50,381 bases of DNA, from positions 1 to 50,381 of the forward strand of contig CABIIJ010000026.1 of assembly GCA_902175065.1 (NCBI GenBank). Reading direction: 5' to 3'. This document shows positions 8,287-16,438 of the stretch, piece by piece. The DNA is from an uncultured Comamonas sp. (lineage in GTDB: Bacteria > Pseudomonadota > Gammaproteobacteria > Burkholderiales > Burkholderiaceae_C). The position numbers and the translations under genes were made by a program. Under the pieces are notes generated by a model that saw only the letters and a program-made list of their open reading frames with translations, was not told the DNA's origin and made no database searches. How positions within the stretch are numbered: the stretch's first letter is position 1; every line of letters starts with the position of its first letter.

Positions 8287-10218
8287 ATGGCAAGTGCTGC
8301 AATGGATAAAAATACCCCCCATCGTCCCCTTGGGAATACTTCGCGCCGTAATTTCCTGAATAAGGCGGCCACGGCCGGTTTGGCCGGTATTGCCTTGGGC
8401 GGCTGTACCCCGGAAAATCCTTCGGCCAGTGCACCAGCGCCCAGTGCGCCTGCAGCCGATACGCACGACAAATATTCCGTTTCGCCTGGGCAACTGGATG
8501 AATACTATATGTTCTCCAGCGCCGGCCATGCTGGGGACGTGCGGATTTTCGGCCTGCCCTCGGGGCGGGAATTCAAGCGGGTGCCGGTGTTCAATACCGA
8601 CTGCATGGTGGGCTGGGGGATTACCAATGAATCCAAGGCCATCATCGGTACCGATGCCGATGGCCGCGTGAAATACAACACGGGCGATACCCACCATATT
8701 CACCCCTCGTACACCGACGGTATCTACGATGGCCGGTATCTTTTTGTCAATGACAAACTCAATTGCCGTTTGGGGCGGGTGCGCCTGGATACGATGGAAT
8801 GTGACAGGATCACGGAGATTCCCAATATCCAGGGCTTTCACGGCACCTTCCCGGACAAGCGGGATCCGGTCAACCCGGACATCAACTACACCACCCGGGT
8901 ATTTTGCGGTTCGGAATTCTCCATTCCCCTGCCCAATTTCGGCCAGGGGATTGACGATGAAGCCAGCTACCGCTCCCTGTTCAGCTGCATCGATGCCGAA
9001 ACCATGGACGTGCGCTGGCAGGTGCTGATCGATGGCAACTGCGAGCTGGTGGCGTCTTCCTACGACGGCAAGCTGGCTGCGACCACCCAGTACAACACCG
9101 AAATGGGGGTGCATTACGAGGACATGATGTCCGCAGAAATGGACAGTTGCCTGTTTTTCAACATCGCCCGGATCGAGGAAGCCGTGAAAGACGGCCGGTT
9201 CACCACCTATGGGGAATCGAAAGTGCCGGTCGTCGATGGCCTGAGGGACAGCAATACCGACCCCAGGACCGCGCTGACCTGCTACGTGCCGATTCCCAAG
9301 AACCCGCACGGTGTGAATATCAGCCCCGATGGCAAGTACTACGCGTGCGCCGGCAAGCTTTCGCCCACGGCCAGCCTGATTGCCCATGAAAAGGTGTTGC
9401 AGTGGTTTGACGGCGTCTTGGCCGATACGCGCGATGCCGTGGTGGCCGAGCCGGAACTGGGCCTGGGGCCGCTGCATACGGCGTTCGATGGCCGGGGCAA
9501 TGCGTACACCACCCTGTTCCTGGACAGCCAGATCGTCAAGTGGAGCGTGGAAGGCGCCATCAAGTTTTACCAGGGCGACAAGAGCGTCCAGGTGGTGCTG
9601 GATCGCCTGGATGTGCATTACCAGCCGGGCCATGGTTTCACCTCCATGGGCGAAACCCGCGAGGCCGATGGCAAATACCTGATTTCAGACAACAAGTTCT
9701 CGAAAGACCGTTTCCTGCCCGTTGGCCCGCTGCACCCGGAAACTTCGCAGCTGATCGACATCAGCGGCGACAAGATGAAGCTGGTACACGATAACCCGGT
9801 GACTTCCGAACCGCACGATTCGATCATCATTCGCCGCGATATTATCAAGACCAAGCAGGTGTACGCGCTGGATCAATTTCCCCTGGCAATTAAAAATGCG
9901 AAGGAATCCGGCGTCTTTCGGGAGGGGAAGAAAGTTACCATCAAAATTGCCAGCCAGGCACCGGCTTTCAGCCTGAGAGAGTTTCGGGTGAAAAAAGGCG
10001 ATGAGGTGACGATCATCCTCACCAATCTGGACAAGATTGAAGATTTGACGCATGGTTTTGCCATCGAGCGCCATAACATCAACTTTGTCGTCAATCCCCA
10101 GGAAACCAAGTCGGTGACGTTCAAGGCGAACAAGCCCGGAGTTTATTGGTGCTATTGCACCCACTTCTGCCACGCTTTGCATATGGAAATGCGCTCGCGT
10201 TTCATTGTAGAACCTTGA
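8287..10218 (+). CDS. nosZ: Nitrous oxide reductase (Tat-dependent)
   Basis: 643 residues from the ATG at 8287; ATGs at 8191 and 8302 are alternatives. Periplasmic copper enzyme reducing N2O to N2, the last step of denitrification. A twin-arginine signal (SRRNFLNKA, residues 19-27) leads to ALGGC (C40) and a Ser/Ala/Pro linker, so a lipoprotein anchor is possible. The seven-bladed propeller carries the CuZ histidine segments HHIHPSYTDG, GFHGTFP, NPHGVNISPDG, GPLHTAFDGRG, GHGFTSMGET and EPHDSII. The cupredoxin domain ends in the CuA site C624-THF-C628-HAL-H632-ME-M635, with H in THGFAIERHN; the Trp usual at position 626 is His. HALHMEM and the Tat signal indicate clade I. No nosR, nosD, nosF, nosY or nosL flanks it; maturation genes must lie elsewhere or be lost. 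Confidence 0.93.
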   Translation: MASAAMDKNTPHRPLGNTSRRNFLNKAATAGLAGIALGGCTPENPSASAPAPSAPAADTHDKYSVSPGQLDEYYMFSSAGHAGDVRIFGLPSGREFKRVPVFNTDCMVGWGITNESKAIIGTDADGRVKYNTGDTHHIHPSYTDGIYDGRYLFVNDKLNCRLGRVRLDTMECDRITEIPNIQGFHGTFPDKRDPVNPDINYTTRVFCGSEFSIPLPNFGQGIDDEASYRSLFSCIDAETMDVRWQVLIDGNCELVASSYDGKLAATTQYNTEMGVHYEDMMSAEMDSCLFFNIARIEEAVKDGRFTTYGESKVPVVDGLRDSNTDPRTALTCYVPIPKNPHGVNISPDGKYYACAGKLSPTASLIAHEKVLQWFDGVLADTRDAVVAEPELGLGPLHTAFDGRGNAYTTLFLDSQIVKWSVEGAIKFYQGDKSVQVVLDRLDVHYQPGHGFTSMGETREADGKYLISDNKFSKDRFLPVGPLHPETSQLIDISGDKMKLVHDNPVTSEPHDSIIIRRDIIKTKQVYALDQFPLAIKNAKESGVFREGKKVTIKIASQAPAFSLREFRVKKGDEVTIILTNLDKIEDLTHGFAIERHNINFVVNPQETKSVTFKANKPGVYWCYCTHFCHALHMEMRSRFIVEP

Positions 10219-10241
10219 TTTTTCAGTTGCTTATGGTGTTT

Positions 10242-10278
10242 GCCATCTCAATATTTTTTTGAGATGGCTTTTTTATTT
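10242..10278. terminator. Terminator between convergent nosZ and MocR gene
   Basis: Nine-base stem gccatctca/tgagatggc (10242-10250 with 10260-10268), then a T run on the plus strand for nosZ. A/T-rich flanks could let it also work for the minus-strand gene, whose stop codon begins at 10281. Confidence 0.8.
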
Positions 10279-11703
10279 TCAAGGCACGCCTCTCTGGCGT
10301 TGGCGCCGGAGAATGCCGCCCAGGGTTTGCAAGGCGGCCTCGTGGCGTGGTGTCGGGGGGTAACCGAAATTCAGCCGCAGGCAGTCCGTAAATGCCCGCT
10401 GGGCTGAAAAAATCGGGCCGGGGGCAATGCTGATACCCTGGGCCAGGGCCTCCTGGTGGACTTGCAGGGTGTCCGTACCGGGGAGGGAGAGCCAGAGAAA
10501 ATACCCGCCCCGGGGCGGCGTCATGGCAAAAGGTGCGGGCAGGTGTTTCTCGATACCGGCCACCAGCTGCGCTTTCTGTGCCATCAGCTTCTTGCGCAAA
10601 TGCCGCAGGTGGTTATCGAAACTGCCGTATTTGAGGTAATCGGCCAGGGCGGCCTGGATGGGCGCGGCAGTCGCCAGGCTGGTGGAGTATTTCTGCCGCT
10701 GCACCTGCTGGGCAAAACGCCCGGCGGCCACCCAGCCCAGGCGGTAGCCGGGGGCCAGGCATTTCGAGAAGGACGAGACGTGCAGCACCAGGCCATCGGT
10801 ATCCAGGGCCTTGCTGGGCAGCGGTGCGTCGGCGCCGAAGTACAGCTCGCCGTACACGTCGTCCTCGATCAGCGGCACCTGGTGCTGGCGCAGCAGGTCG
10901 AGCAAGGCTTGTTTGTTGGCATCGGACACCTGCGCTCCGGTGGGGTTGGCAAAGTTCAGGCTGAATAGGCAGGCCTTGATGGGGTGGCGGCGCAGTGCGT
11001 CGGCCAGGGTATCGAGGCAGACGCCATCACGGGGATGGCTGGGGATTTCGATGACCTTCAGCCCCAGGCGTTCGCAGGCCTGCAGCCCGGCGTAAAAGGT
11101 GGGGGATTCAATGGCGACCAGGTCGCCGGGCCGGGTCAGGGCCTGCAGGCACAGGCTCAGGCCCTCCATGGCCCCGGCGGTGATGACGATTTCCTGCGGG
11201 GATACGCTGGCACCTTGCGCCAGATAGCGCAGGGCCAGCTGGCGGCGCAGTTCCTCGTTGCCCGGGGGCAGGTCGGTGATGGCCGCCAGCGGGTCGAATT
11301 TGCGGGCGGCTGCGGCCAGGAAGCGGCCCAGTTTGCCCAGCGGGAACAGTTGCGGGTCGGGAAAAATCGACCCCAGCGGAGTGATCGAGGGATCACGCAC
11401 GCTGGTGAGAATCTGAAAAATGAAATCGCTCACCGCCAGATCGGTGGAGTCACCCGCCTGGCCGGGCAGGGGAGGCTGCGGCAGCTTGCGCCCCAGTTGC
11501 GCCCGCACGAAGTAGCCGGATTTGGGACGCGCCTCGACCAATCCCCGGCTTTCCAGCAGGTGGTACGCCTGGGTCACGGTGGCCTGGCTGAGGGCACGGG
11601 CCTTGCACGCCTGGCGCACGGAAGGCAGCCGTTCGCCAGGGCGCAGCACGCCCTCGGCAATCAATTGGGCGGTGTGTTCGGCAAAGGTTTGGTACAGGCT
11701 CAT
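10279..11703 (-). CDS. MocR-family (GntR/aminotransferase) regulator
   Basis: 474 residues. The N-terminal winged helix (residues 1-70; GERLPSVRQA, SQATVTQAYHLLESRGLV, KSGYFVR) is GntR type. Residues ~100-470 form a fold-type I aminotransferase domain with the PLP features GAMEGLSLCLQALTRPGD, NFANPTGAQV, DDVYGELYF and SSFSKCLAPGYRLGW, whose Lys binds PLP. Such proteins sense an amine or PLP and control nearby metabolic genes (PdxR, GabR, TauR types). The effector cannot be named here. It is convergent with nosZ and divergent from the Nudix-MBL gene. An inverted repeat at its own start codon may be an operator. Confidence 0.92.
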   Translation of the reverse strand: MSLYQTFAEHTAQLIAEGVLRPGERLPSVRQACKARALSQATVTQAYHLLESRGLVEARPKSGYFVRAQLGRKLPQPPLPGQAGDSTDLAVSDFIFQILTSVRDPSITPLGSIFPDPQLFPLGKLGRFLAAAARKFDPLAAITDLPPGNEELRRQLALRYLAQGASVSPQEIVITAGAMEGLSLCLQALTRPGDLVAIESPTFYAGLQACERLGLKVIEIPSHPRDGVCLDTLADALRRHPIKACLFSLNFANPTGAQVSDANKQALLDLLRQHQVPLIEDDVYGELYFGADAPLPSKALDTDGLVLHVSSFSKCLAPGYRLGWVAAGRFAQQVQRQKYSTSLATAAPIQAALADYLKYGSFDNHLRHLRKKLMAQKAQLVAGIEKHLPAPFAMTPPRGGYFLWLSLPGTDTLQVHQEALAQGISIAPGPIFSAQRAFTDCLRLNFGYPPTPRHEAALQTLGGILRRQRQRGVP

Positions 11704-11720
11704 GGTCCGATCGTAACCAT
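11702..11720. promoter_or_regulatory. Possible autoregulatory inverted repeat
   Basis: ATGGT-N9-ACCAT overlaps the start codon of the MocR-type gene (11701-11703 read on minus). The position would suit self-repression. Support is only the symmetry. Confidence 0.22.
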
Positions 11721-11820
11721 CAGGGTAAGCACCTAAAACGCCGCTGTATAAGCCAAAGCGTCCCAGACACGGCAGGGGCAGAGGTGACTGCGCAGGCAGC
11801 TTTTGTACCCGCGTTGGTCA

Positions 11821-11826
11821 AATAAT
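11821..11826 (+). promoter_or_regulatory. Candidate -10 box, possibly leaderless start
   Basis: AATAAT ends six bases before the ATG at 11833 and no Shine-Dalgarno is present, so the transcript may begin at or next to the start codon. No convincing -35. Confidence 0.33.
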
Positions 11827-11832
11827 CTTCCC

Positions 11833-13491
11833 ATGCGACCCGAATACGACGTTTACCCTGCCTGCCCGCCGGCGCCTTTGCGTGATGCGGCCACCTTGCT
11901 ACTGGTGCGAAACAGCCCCGCCGACGGGTGGGACGTGCTGATGACGCGCCGCTCCGCCCAGGCCAGTTTTGTGCCTGGCGGCTACGTGTTCCCTGGCGGC
12001 GGGCTGGAAGCGCAGGATGGGCAGGACGGCCTGCCCGTGCTGGCCCGCCCGGCCATGCCTGCTGCCGAGCGCCAGGCGGCGATCGCTGCCGTACGCGAAA
12101 CTTTCGAGGAGATGGGGCTGCTGCTGGCCGTGCATGCCGATGGCCGCCCGGCCACCCAGGCCGATGTGGATGCCCTGGACCGCAGCGCCGCGCTGTGGCC
12201 CCAACTGCTGGCGCGGGGTCTGCAACTGGACTTGCGCGGGGTATGGCTGCTGGCGCACTGGACGGCCGACCCGTGCGTGCCCAAACGTTTTGCCGTGCCG
12301 TTCTTCATCGCCCTGGCCCCGCAGGGGCAAATTCCGGTGGCGGATGAAAGCGAGCAGTTCGAGCCGGTCTGGGTCGCGCCTCGGCAGGCCCTGCAACAGC
12401 ACGCGGGCGGGCAGATGCCGATGATTTATCCCACCTTGCGCACGCTGGAACGCCTGGTGGCCTACCCCGATACGGCGGCGCTGCTGGCGGCGGTGCAGGA
12501 CGGCCCGTTGTGGCGCAGCATGCCGCGCTCGGGCCGCCTGGGCGGCAAGGAATACCGCTGCATGGAAAACGACCCCGCATACAGTGAGCTGGCCTTGCTC
12601 TGCCCCGACGGGCAGGCGCAACATGCGCTGGACTGGCAATCGGCGCAGCCGGTGGCGCTGCGCAAAAATGTGCTGCGCCTGACGGCCCCGAATCCGGGCG
12701 TGATGACCGGCCCCGGCACCAACAGCTATCTGATCGGTGAAACGGCCACGGGCTTTATCGCCATCGACCCGGGGCCGGACGATCCGGCCCACGCCCAGCG
12801 GCTCTGGGAGGCGGCGGGCGGGGACATTCGCCGGATTGTCTGCACCCATTCCCACCCGGACCACGCGCCCGGCGCCTGGCTGCTGCAGGCGCTGTGCGGC
12901 AGGGCCACCGGCGTGAAGCCCCCGGTGCTGGGCCTGCCCAGCGGCCCGGATGCCCCGGCGCACAGCCAGTTCCGGCCGGATGAAGTGCTTCAAGATCAGG
13001 AGCTGCTTACGCTGACCGGGCAAGGGGAAAGCGGTGAAATAATCCATACCCTGCAAGCGCTGCACACCCCGGGCCACACCCAGAACCACCTGTGCCTGCT
13101 GCTGGTGGAAGACGGCCTGCTGCTGACCGGCGACCACATCCTGAGCGGCAGCACCACCATCATCAACCCGCCCGACGGCAATATGGCGGACTACCTGGAC
13201 AGCCTGCAGCGCCTGGATGCCGTATGCGCCGAACATGCGGTGCAGTTCCTGCTGCCCGCGCACGGCTACGTGCTGGGCCGGGCCCGCCAGGTGATTGCCC
13301 AGCTGACGGCCCACCGCCTGGCACGGGAGGCCAAGGTGCTGGCTGCCATGCGCCAGGTGCCGCAGGGCAGCGCACAGGACTGGGTGGCGCTGGCGTATGC
13401 CGATACCCCGACGGCCCTGTGGCCGCTGGCGCAAAGAAGCCTGCTGGCGCATGTCGAGCGGATCCGGGCGCTGGGACTGCTGGCTGCATGA
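11833..13491 (+). CDS. Nudix hydrolase-metallo-beta-lactamase fold fusion
   Basis: 552 residues from the ATG at 11833; a TTG at 11803 would add ten residues. Residues ~15-230 are a Nudix domain: PGGYVFPGGGLE, then AAIAAVRETFEEMGLLL, which fits the REx2EExGL core of the Nudix box. Residues ~260-550 are an MBL-fold hydrolase: THSHPDHAPG (HxHxDH), HTPGHTQNH, LLTGDHIL and LPAHGYV supply the dinuclear metal ligands, and the arrangement resembles the LACTB2 group. A C-terminal winged-helix-like segment follows (LTAHRLAREAKVL). Both active sites look intact. Substrates are not evident; Nudix enzymes of this subgroup can act on CoA or nucleotide diphosphates. It stands alone divergent from the MocR regulator. 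Confidence 0.88.
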   Translation: MRPEYDVYPACPPAPLRDAATLLLVRNSPADGWDVLMTRRSAQASFVPGGYVFPGGGLEAQDGQDGLPVLARPAMPAAERQAAIAAVRETFEEMGLLLAVHADGRPATQADVDALDRSAALWPQLLARGLQLDLRGVWLLAHWTADPCVPKRFAVPFFIALAPQGQIPVADESEQFEPVWVAPRQALQQHAGGQMPMIYPTLRTLERLVAYPDTAALLAAVQDGPLWRSMPRSGRLGGKEYRCMENDPAYSELALLCPDGQAQHALDWQSAQPVALRKNVLRLTAPNPGVMTGPGTNSYLIGETATGFIAIDPGPDDPAHAQRLWEAAGGDIRRIVCTHSHPDHAPGAWLLQALCGRATGVKPPVLGLPSGPDAPAHSQFRPDEVLQDQELLTLTGQGESGEIIHTLQALHTPGHTQNHLCLLLVEDGLLLTGDHILSGSTTIINPPDGNMADYLDSLQRLDAVCAEHAVQFLLPAHGYVLGRARQVIAQLTAHRLAREAKVLAAMRQVPQGSAQDWVALAYADTPTALWPLAQRSLLAHVERIRALGLLAA

Positions 13492-13512
13492 AAATCGCTT
13501 TAAGCTTGGCGG

Positions 13513-14274
13513 ATGCCGGAAAACCTCTCCCCTGAAAACACCGCCCCCGAAGCGGGCGAACGCCTGGCCAAGCGCCTGGCACATCAACTGGCCTGCTCGC
13601 GCCGCGAGGCCGAGTTGTATATCGAAAACGGCGCCGTGCTGGTCGATGGCCAGGTCGTCGAAGCCCTGGGTACCCGCGTGCAGCCGCAGCAGCAGGTCAG
13701 CGTCGCCCCGGGCGCCCGCGCCCTGCCGGTGCCGCCGGCGACCCTGCTGCTGCACAAGCCGGCCGGCTTCACGGTGGGCGAGGGCCAGCCCAGCGCCTGG
13801 GGCCTGCTCACCCCCGAACGCTGGCAGCAAGGGCCGATGCCGGCGCCGATCAAAGTGCTGAAAAAGCATTTTCAGCACCAGACGCCGCTGCTGGCCCTGC
13901 CCATCCCGGCCAGTGGGCTGACGGTGTTTTCCCAGGACGAACGCATTCTGCGCAAGCTCACGCAGGATGCCCTGTTCGTCGAGCAGGAGTGCATTGCCCA
14001 GGTGCGCGGCAAGATCGCCCCGGGGGGGCTGGAGCGCCTGTGCGACGGCACGGCCATCGCCGGCAAGCGTCTGCCGCGCATCAAGGTGAGCTGGCAGAAC
14101 GAGCAGCACCTGCGCTTCGCCCTGCAAGGGATCTTCCCGCATGAAATCGAAGCCATGTGCGCCGGCGTCGGCCTGCAACTGGTGGGGCTCAAACGCCTGC
14201 GCGTGGGGCGCATTGCCCTGGCTGGGCTGGCCGAAGGGCACTGGCGCTATTTACAGCCCTGGGAACGGTTTTGA
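13513..14274 (+). CDS. S4-domain pseudouridine-synthase homologue, catalytic Asp absent
   Basis: 253 residues, 21 bp after the Nudix-MBL gene. Residues ~15-65 are an S4 RNA-binding domain (RLAKRLAHQLACSRREAELYIENGAVLVDG). The rest aligns by pattern with RsuA/RluB/RluE/RluF enzymes: LLLHKPAGFTV, FSQDERILRKL, and the end IRRM-like HEIEAMCAGVGLQLVGLKRLRVGRIAL. Active members have GRLDxxSxGLL with the catalytic Asp; here the place reads ALPIPASGLTVFSQD, without the RLD. It may be an inactive RNA-binding descendant. Known members modify rRNA or tRNA. The start codon ATG is preceded by weak GGCGG. Confidence 0.82.
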   Translation: MPENLSPENTAPEAGERLAKRLAHQLACSRREAELYIENGAVLVDGQVVEALGTRVQPQQQVSVAPGARALPVPPATLLLHKPAGFTVGEGQPSAWGLLTPERWQQGPMPAPIKVLKKHFQHQTPLLALPIPASGLTVFSQDERILRKLTQDALFVEQECIAQVRGKIAPGGLERLCDGTAIAGKRLPRIKVSWQNEQHLRFALQGIFPHEIEAMCAGVGLQLVGLKRLRVGRIALAGLAEGHWRYLQPWERF

Positions 14275-14298
14275 CCTGCGCCCGGCGGGCGGCTTGGT

Positions 14299-14304
14299 CA
14301 TAAT
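14299..14304 (+). promoter_or_regulatory. Candidate -10 box for DUF484-xerC
   Basis: CATAAT stands 41 bp before the DUF484 ATG. A TTGACC lies upstream at 14271-14276, but the 22-bp spacer is too long for a standard sigma-70 promoter. Confidence 0.3.
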
Positions 14305-14345
14305 CCCCCGCATTCCGTTTGTCCTTTTCTTGCACAGGCTTGCCC

Positions 14346-15053
14346 ATGCACACCAACGACTCCCCCGTTTTTGACGATCAGCAGGTTGCCGACTACCTGC
14401 TGCGCACCCCCGCTTTCTTCGAGCACCATGCTGAGTTGCTGACCCGCGTGCAACTGCGCAGCAGCCACGGCCCGCAGGCCGTGAGCCTGCAGGAGCGCCA
14501 GGCCGAGCTGCTGCGCGAGAAAATCCGCGCCCTGGAAGGACGGCTGGCCGAGGTGGTGCGCCACAGCAGCGAGAACACCAGCATTGCCCACAAGATCCAC
14601 CGCTGGAGCTGCACCCTGGCGGGTGTGCCCGATGCGCGGGCGCTGCCCCATGTCATCAGCGAGGGCTTGCAAAAGGAATTCGACGTGCCCCAGGTCGCCA
14701 TGCGCGTGTGGCAGGTGGCCGGGCCGTTCATGGGCCTGCCGTTCACCCTGGGGGTGAGCGACGACGCCAAAGCCTTCGCCTCGTCGCTGACCATGCCGTT
14801 CTGCGGCCCCAACCTGGGCTTCGAGCCGACCACCTGGCTGCCCCGCCCCGAGGAGGTGCAGTCCCTGGCGCTGCTCACGCTGCGCGAAGGCCCCAACGAC
14901 AGCCAGACCCCGGCCTTCGGCCTGCTGGTGCTGGGTTCGCCCGACCCGCTGCGCTTCGATGCCACCATGGGCACCGATTTTCTGGCGCACATCGCCGAAC
15001 AGGCCAGCGCGGCCCTGGCCCGGCTGCGCGTGGGCAGCGGTGGCAACGCCTGA
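14346..15053 (+). CDS. DUF484 family protein
   Basis: 235 residues. The N-terminal signature DDQQVADYLLRTPAFFEHHAELL and the coiled segment LQERQAELLREKIRALEGRLAEVV are typical of DUF484; the C-terminal half is GAF-like (LPHVISEGLQKEFDVPQVAMRVW). Function is unknown. DUF484 genes regularly precede xerC in Proteobacteria, as here, where the 3' end overlaps the xerC start. The ATG at 14346 is chosen because DUF484 homology begins there; an in-frame start at 14319 exists. Confidence 0.88.
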   Translation: MHTNDSPVFDDQQVADYLLRTPAFFEHHAELLTRVQLRSSHGPQAVSLQERQAELLREKIRALEGRLAEVVRHSSENTSIAHKIHRWSCTLAGVPDARALPHVISEGLQKEFDVPQVAMRVWQVAGPFMGLPFTLGVSDDAKAFASSLTMPFCGPNLGFEPTTWLPRPEEVQSLALLTLREGPNDSQTPAFGLLVLGSPDPLRFDATMGTDFLAHIAEQASAALARLRVGSGGNA

Positions 15054-16041
15054 TTTCGTTCAGGCCGATGCCGCCCTGGTACCGGCCTACCTGCGCCATG
15101 TGGCGGTAGAAAAGCGTCTGGCCGAACGCACCGTGGCGCTGTACGCCGATGGCTTGCAGCGCCTGCTGGCTTGCGCTGCCGGGCAGCAGCAGCCCCTGTG
15201 TGCATTGCAGCCGCAGCACCTGCGCCGCAGCGTTGCCCAATGGCACAGCCAGGGTATCGGCAGCGCCACCATGGCGCTGTGGCTGTCGTGCTGGCGGGGA
15301 TTTTTCCGCTGGGCCGCCGCCCAGGGGCTGGTGGCATCCAATCCGGCGCAGGGGCTGCGCCCGCCCAAGGCCCCCCGGCCTTTGCCCAAGGCACTGGCCG
15401 TGGATGCGGCGGTGCAACTGGCGGCGTTCCGCCCGGCCCAGCCGCCGGATCCGTGGCAGGAAGCCCGCGATGCGGCCATGGCCGAGCTGCTCTACAGCAG
15501 CGGCCTGCGGGTGAGCGAGCTGGTGGGCCTGGACGCCCAGGCCAGCGGGCAGGCCCGGGGCTGGGTTGATGCACCAGCGGCGCTGGTGCAGGTGCTGGGC
15601 AAGGGCGGCAAGCGTCGCAGCGTGCCCGTCGGCCCCCCGGCGCTGGCGGCGCTGCAGCATTGGCTGGCGCTGCGTGCGCAGCCGTTCGGGGCGCAGTGGC
15701 AGGAGGCGGCCCTGTTCGTCGGTGTGCGCGGCGGGCGTTTGAGCGCGGCGCAGGTGTGGCAGCGGCTGCGCCTGCGCAGCGGCCAGGCGGGGCTGGCGCA
15801 GCCCGTGCATCCGCATATGCTGCGCCATTCGTTTGCCAGCCATTTGCTGCAATCGAGCGGGGATTTGCGTGCCGTGCAGGAGCTGCTCGGGCACAGCAAT
15901 ATCCGCACCACGCAGGTCTATACACGTCTGGATTTTCAGCATTTGGCCCAGGTGTACGATAAGACGCATCCCCGCTCACACCGGCCCGCGCAGGGGGCCG
16001 GGCGTGCAGATCCCTCCCCGACCGAATCCAAGGAGCATTGA
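15040..16041 (+). CDS. xerC: Tyrosine recombinase XerC
   Basis: 333 residues from GTG 15040, overlapping the DUF484 gene by 14 bp; the frame is open further upstream, but the SAM-like core-binding domain starts at DFVQADAALVPAYLRHVAVEKRLAERTV. It resolves chromosome dimers at dif with XerD. Catalytic set complete: R157 (SGLRVSEL), K188 (LGKGGKRR), H259 and R262 (HPHMLRHSFASHLL), H285 (LLGHSNI), and nucleophile Y294 (TTQVYTRLD). The chromosomal context with DUF484 argues for the housekeeping XerC and not a phage integrase. The C-terminal tail after residue 310 is unusually long and Pro/Ser-rich. Confidence 0.93.
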   Translation: MATPDFVQADAALVPAYLRHVAVEKRLAERTVALYADGLQRLLACAAGQQQPLCALQPQHLRRSVAQWHSQGIGSATMALWLSCWRGFFRWAAAQGLVASNPAQGLRPPKAPRPLPKALAVDAAVQLAAFRPAQPPDPWQEARDAAMAELLYSSGLRVSELVGLDAQASGQARGWVDAPAALVQVLGKGGKRRSVPVGPPALAALQHWLALRAQPFGAQWQEAALFVGVRGGRLSAAQVWQRLRLRSGQAGLAQPVHPHMLRHSFASHLLQSSGDLRAVQELLGHSNIRTTQVYTRLDFQHLAQVYDKTHPRSHRPAQGAGRADPSPTESKEH

Positions 16042-16042
16042 C

Positions 16043-16273
16043 ATGGCCGATACCTGGTTGCCTTCCCTGATCACCGCCACCCCGCAAGAGGGTTTCGAGC
16101 TGGCCATCACCCTGAGCCGCCGTGGCGTCAAATACACCCAGCCCGACGTCGACGTGCTGCACAAGCTGCGGCCCGAGTACGCCAATGACCATGCTGCGCT
16201 GACGGCGGCCTCGCAAGTCGTGGCCATCAATTTCCAGACCGTGGCGGCGGCGAACAATTACTGGCGCGGTTGA
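16043..16273 (+). CDS. Small conserved-looking hypothetical protein
   Basis: 76 residues starting one base after the xerC stop, with AAGGAG at good spacing. The sequence is soluble, with no signal or membrane segment (PSLITATPQEGFELAITLSRR, then LRPEYANDHAALTAASQVVAINFQTVAAANNYWRG). Codon use is like its neighbours, and the good ribosome site makes it a real gene, probably cotranscribed with xerC. Family not recognised. Confidence 0.72.
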   Translation: MADTWLPSLITATPQEGFELAITLSRRGVKYTQPDVDVLHKLRPEYANDHAALTAASQVVAINFQTVAAANNYWRG

Positions 16274-16285
16274 TGCTTTATTAAA

Positions 16286-16372
16286 GATAGCTTCTGCCGC
16301 TTTATAGATAAGGTTTTCAGGTATGAATAATCCTGAAAACATTGTTATATAAGCGCAAGAAGCTATTTTTTT
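16286..16372. repeat. Dispersed palindromic element, possible terminator
   Basis: Outer arms gatagcttctgccgctt and aagcgcaagaagctatt are imperfect reverse complements; inner arms gttttcagg (16313-16321) and cctgaaaac (16332-16340) are perfect. A T run follows the right arm, so it may terminate the xerC transcript. The same cctgaaaac...ttgt...atataa segment recurs inside murD (29231-29250). Confidence 0.72.
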
Positions 16373-16438
16373 CCGCTGTTCCTGGCCGGGTGCAGCGGTT
16401 TTTCTTTTGGTCAGCGGCTTTTTGAAGGTGCTTTTTTT

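Noticed and set aside
11899-14241. 780-codon open frame on the minus strand
   Set aside because: Antisense to the Nudix-MBL and S4 genes; translation is His/Gln/Gly/Arg-rich with no domain.
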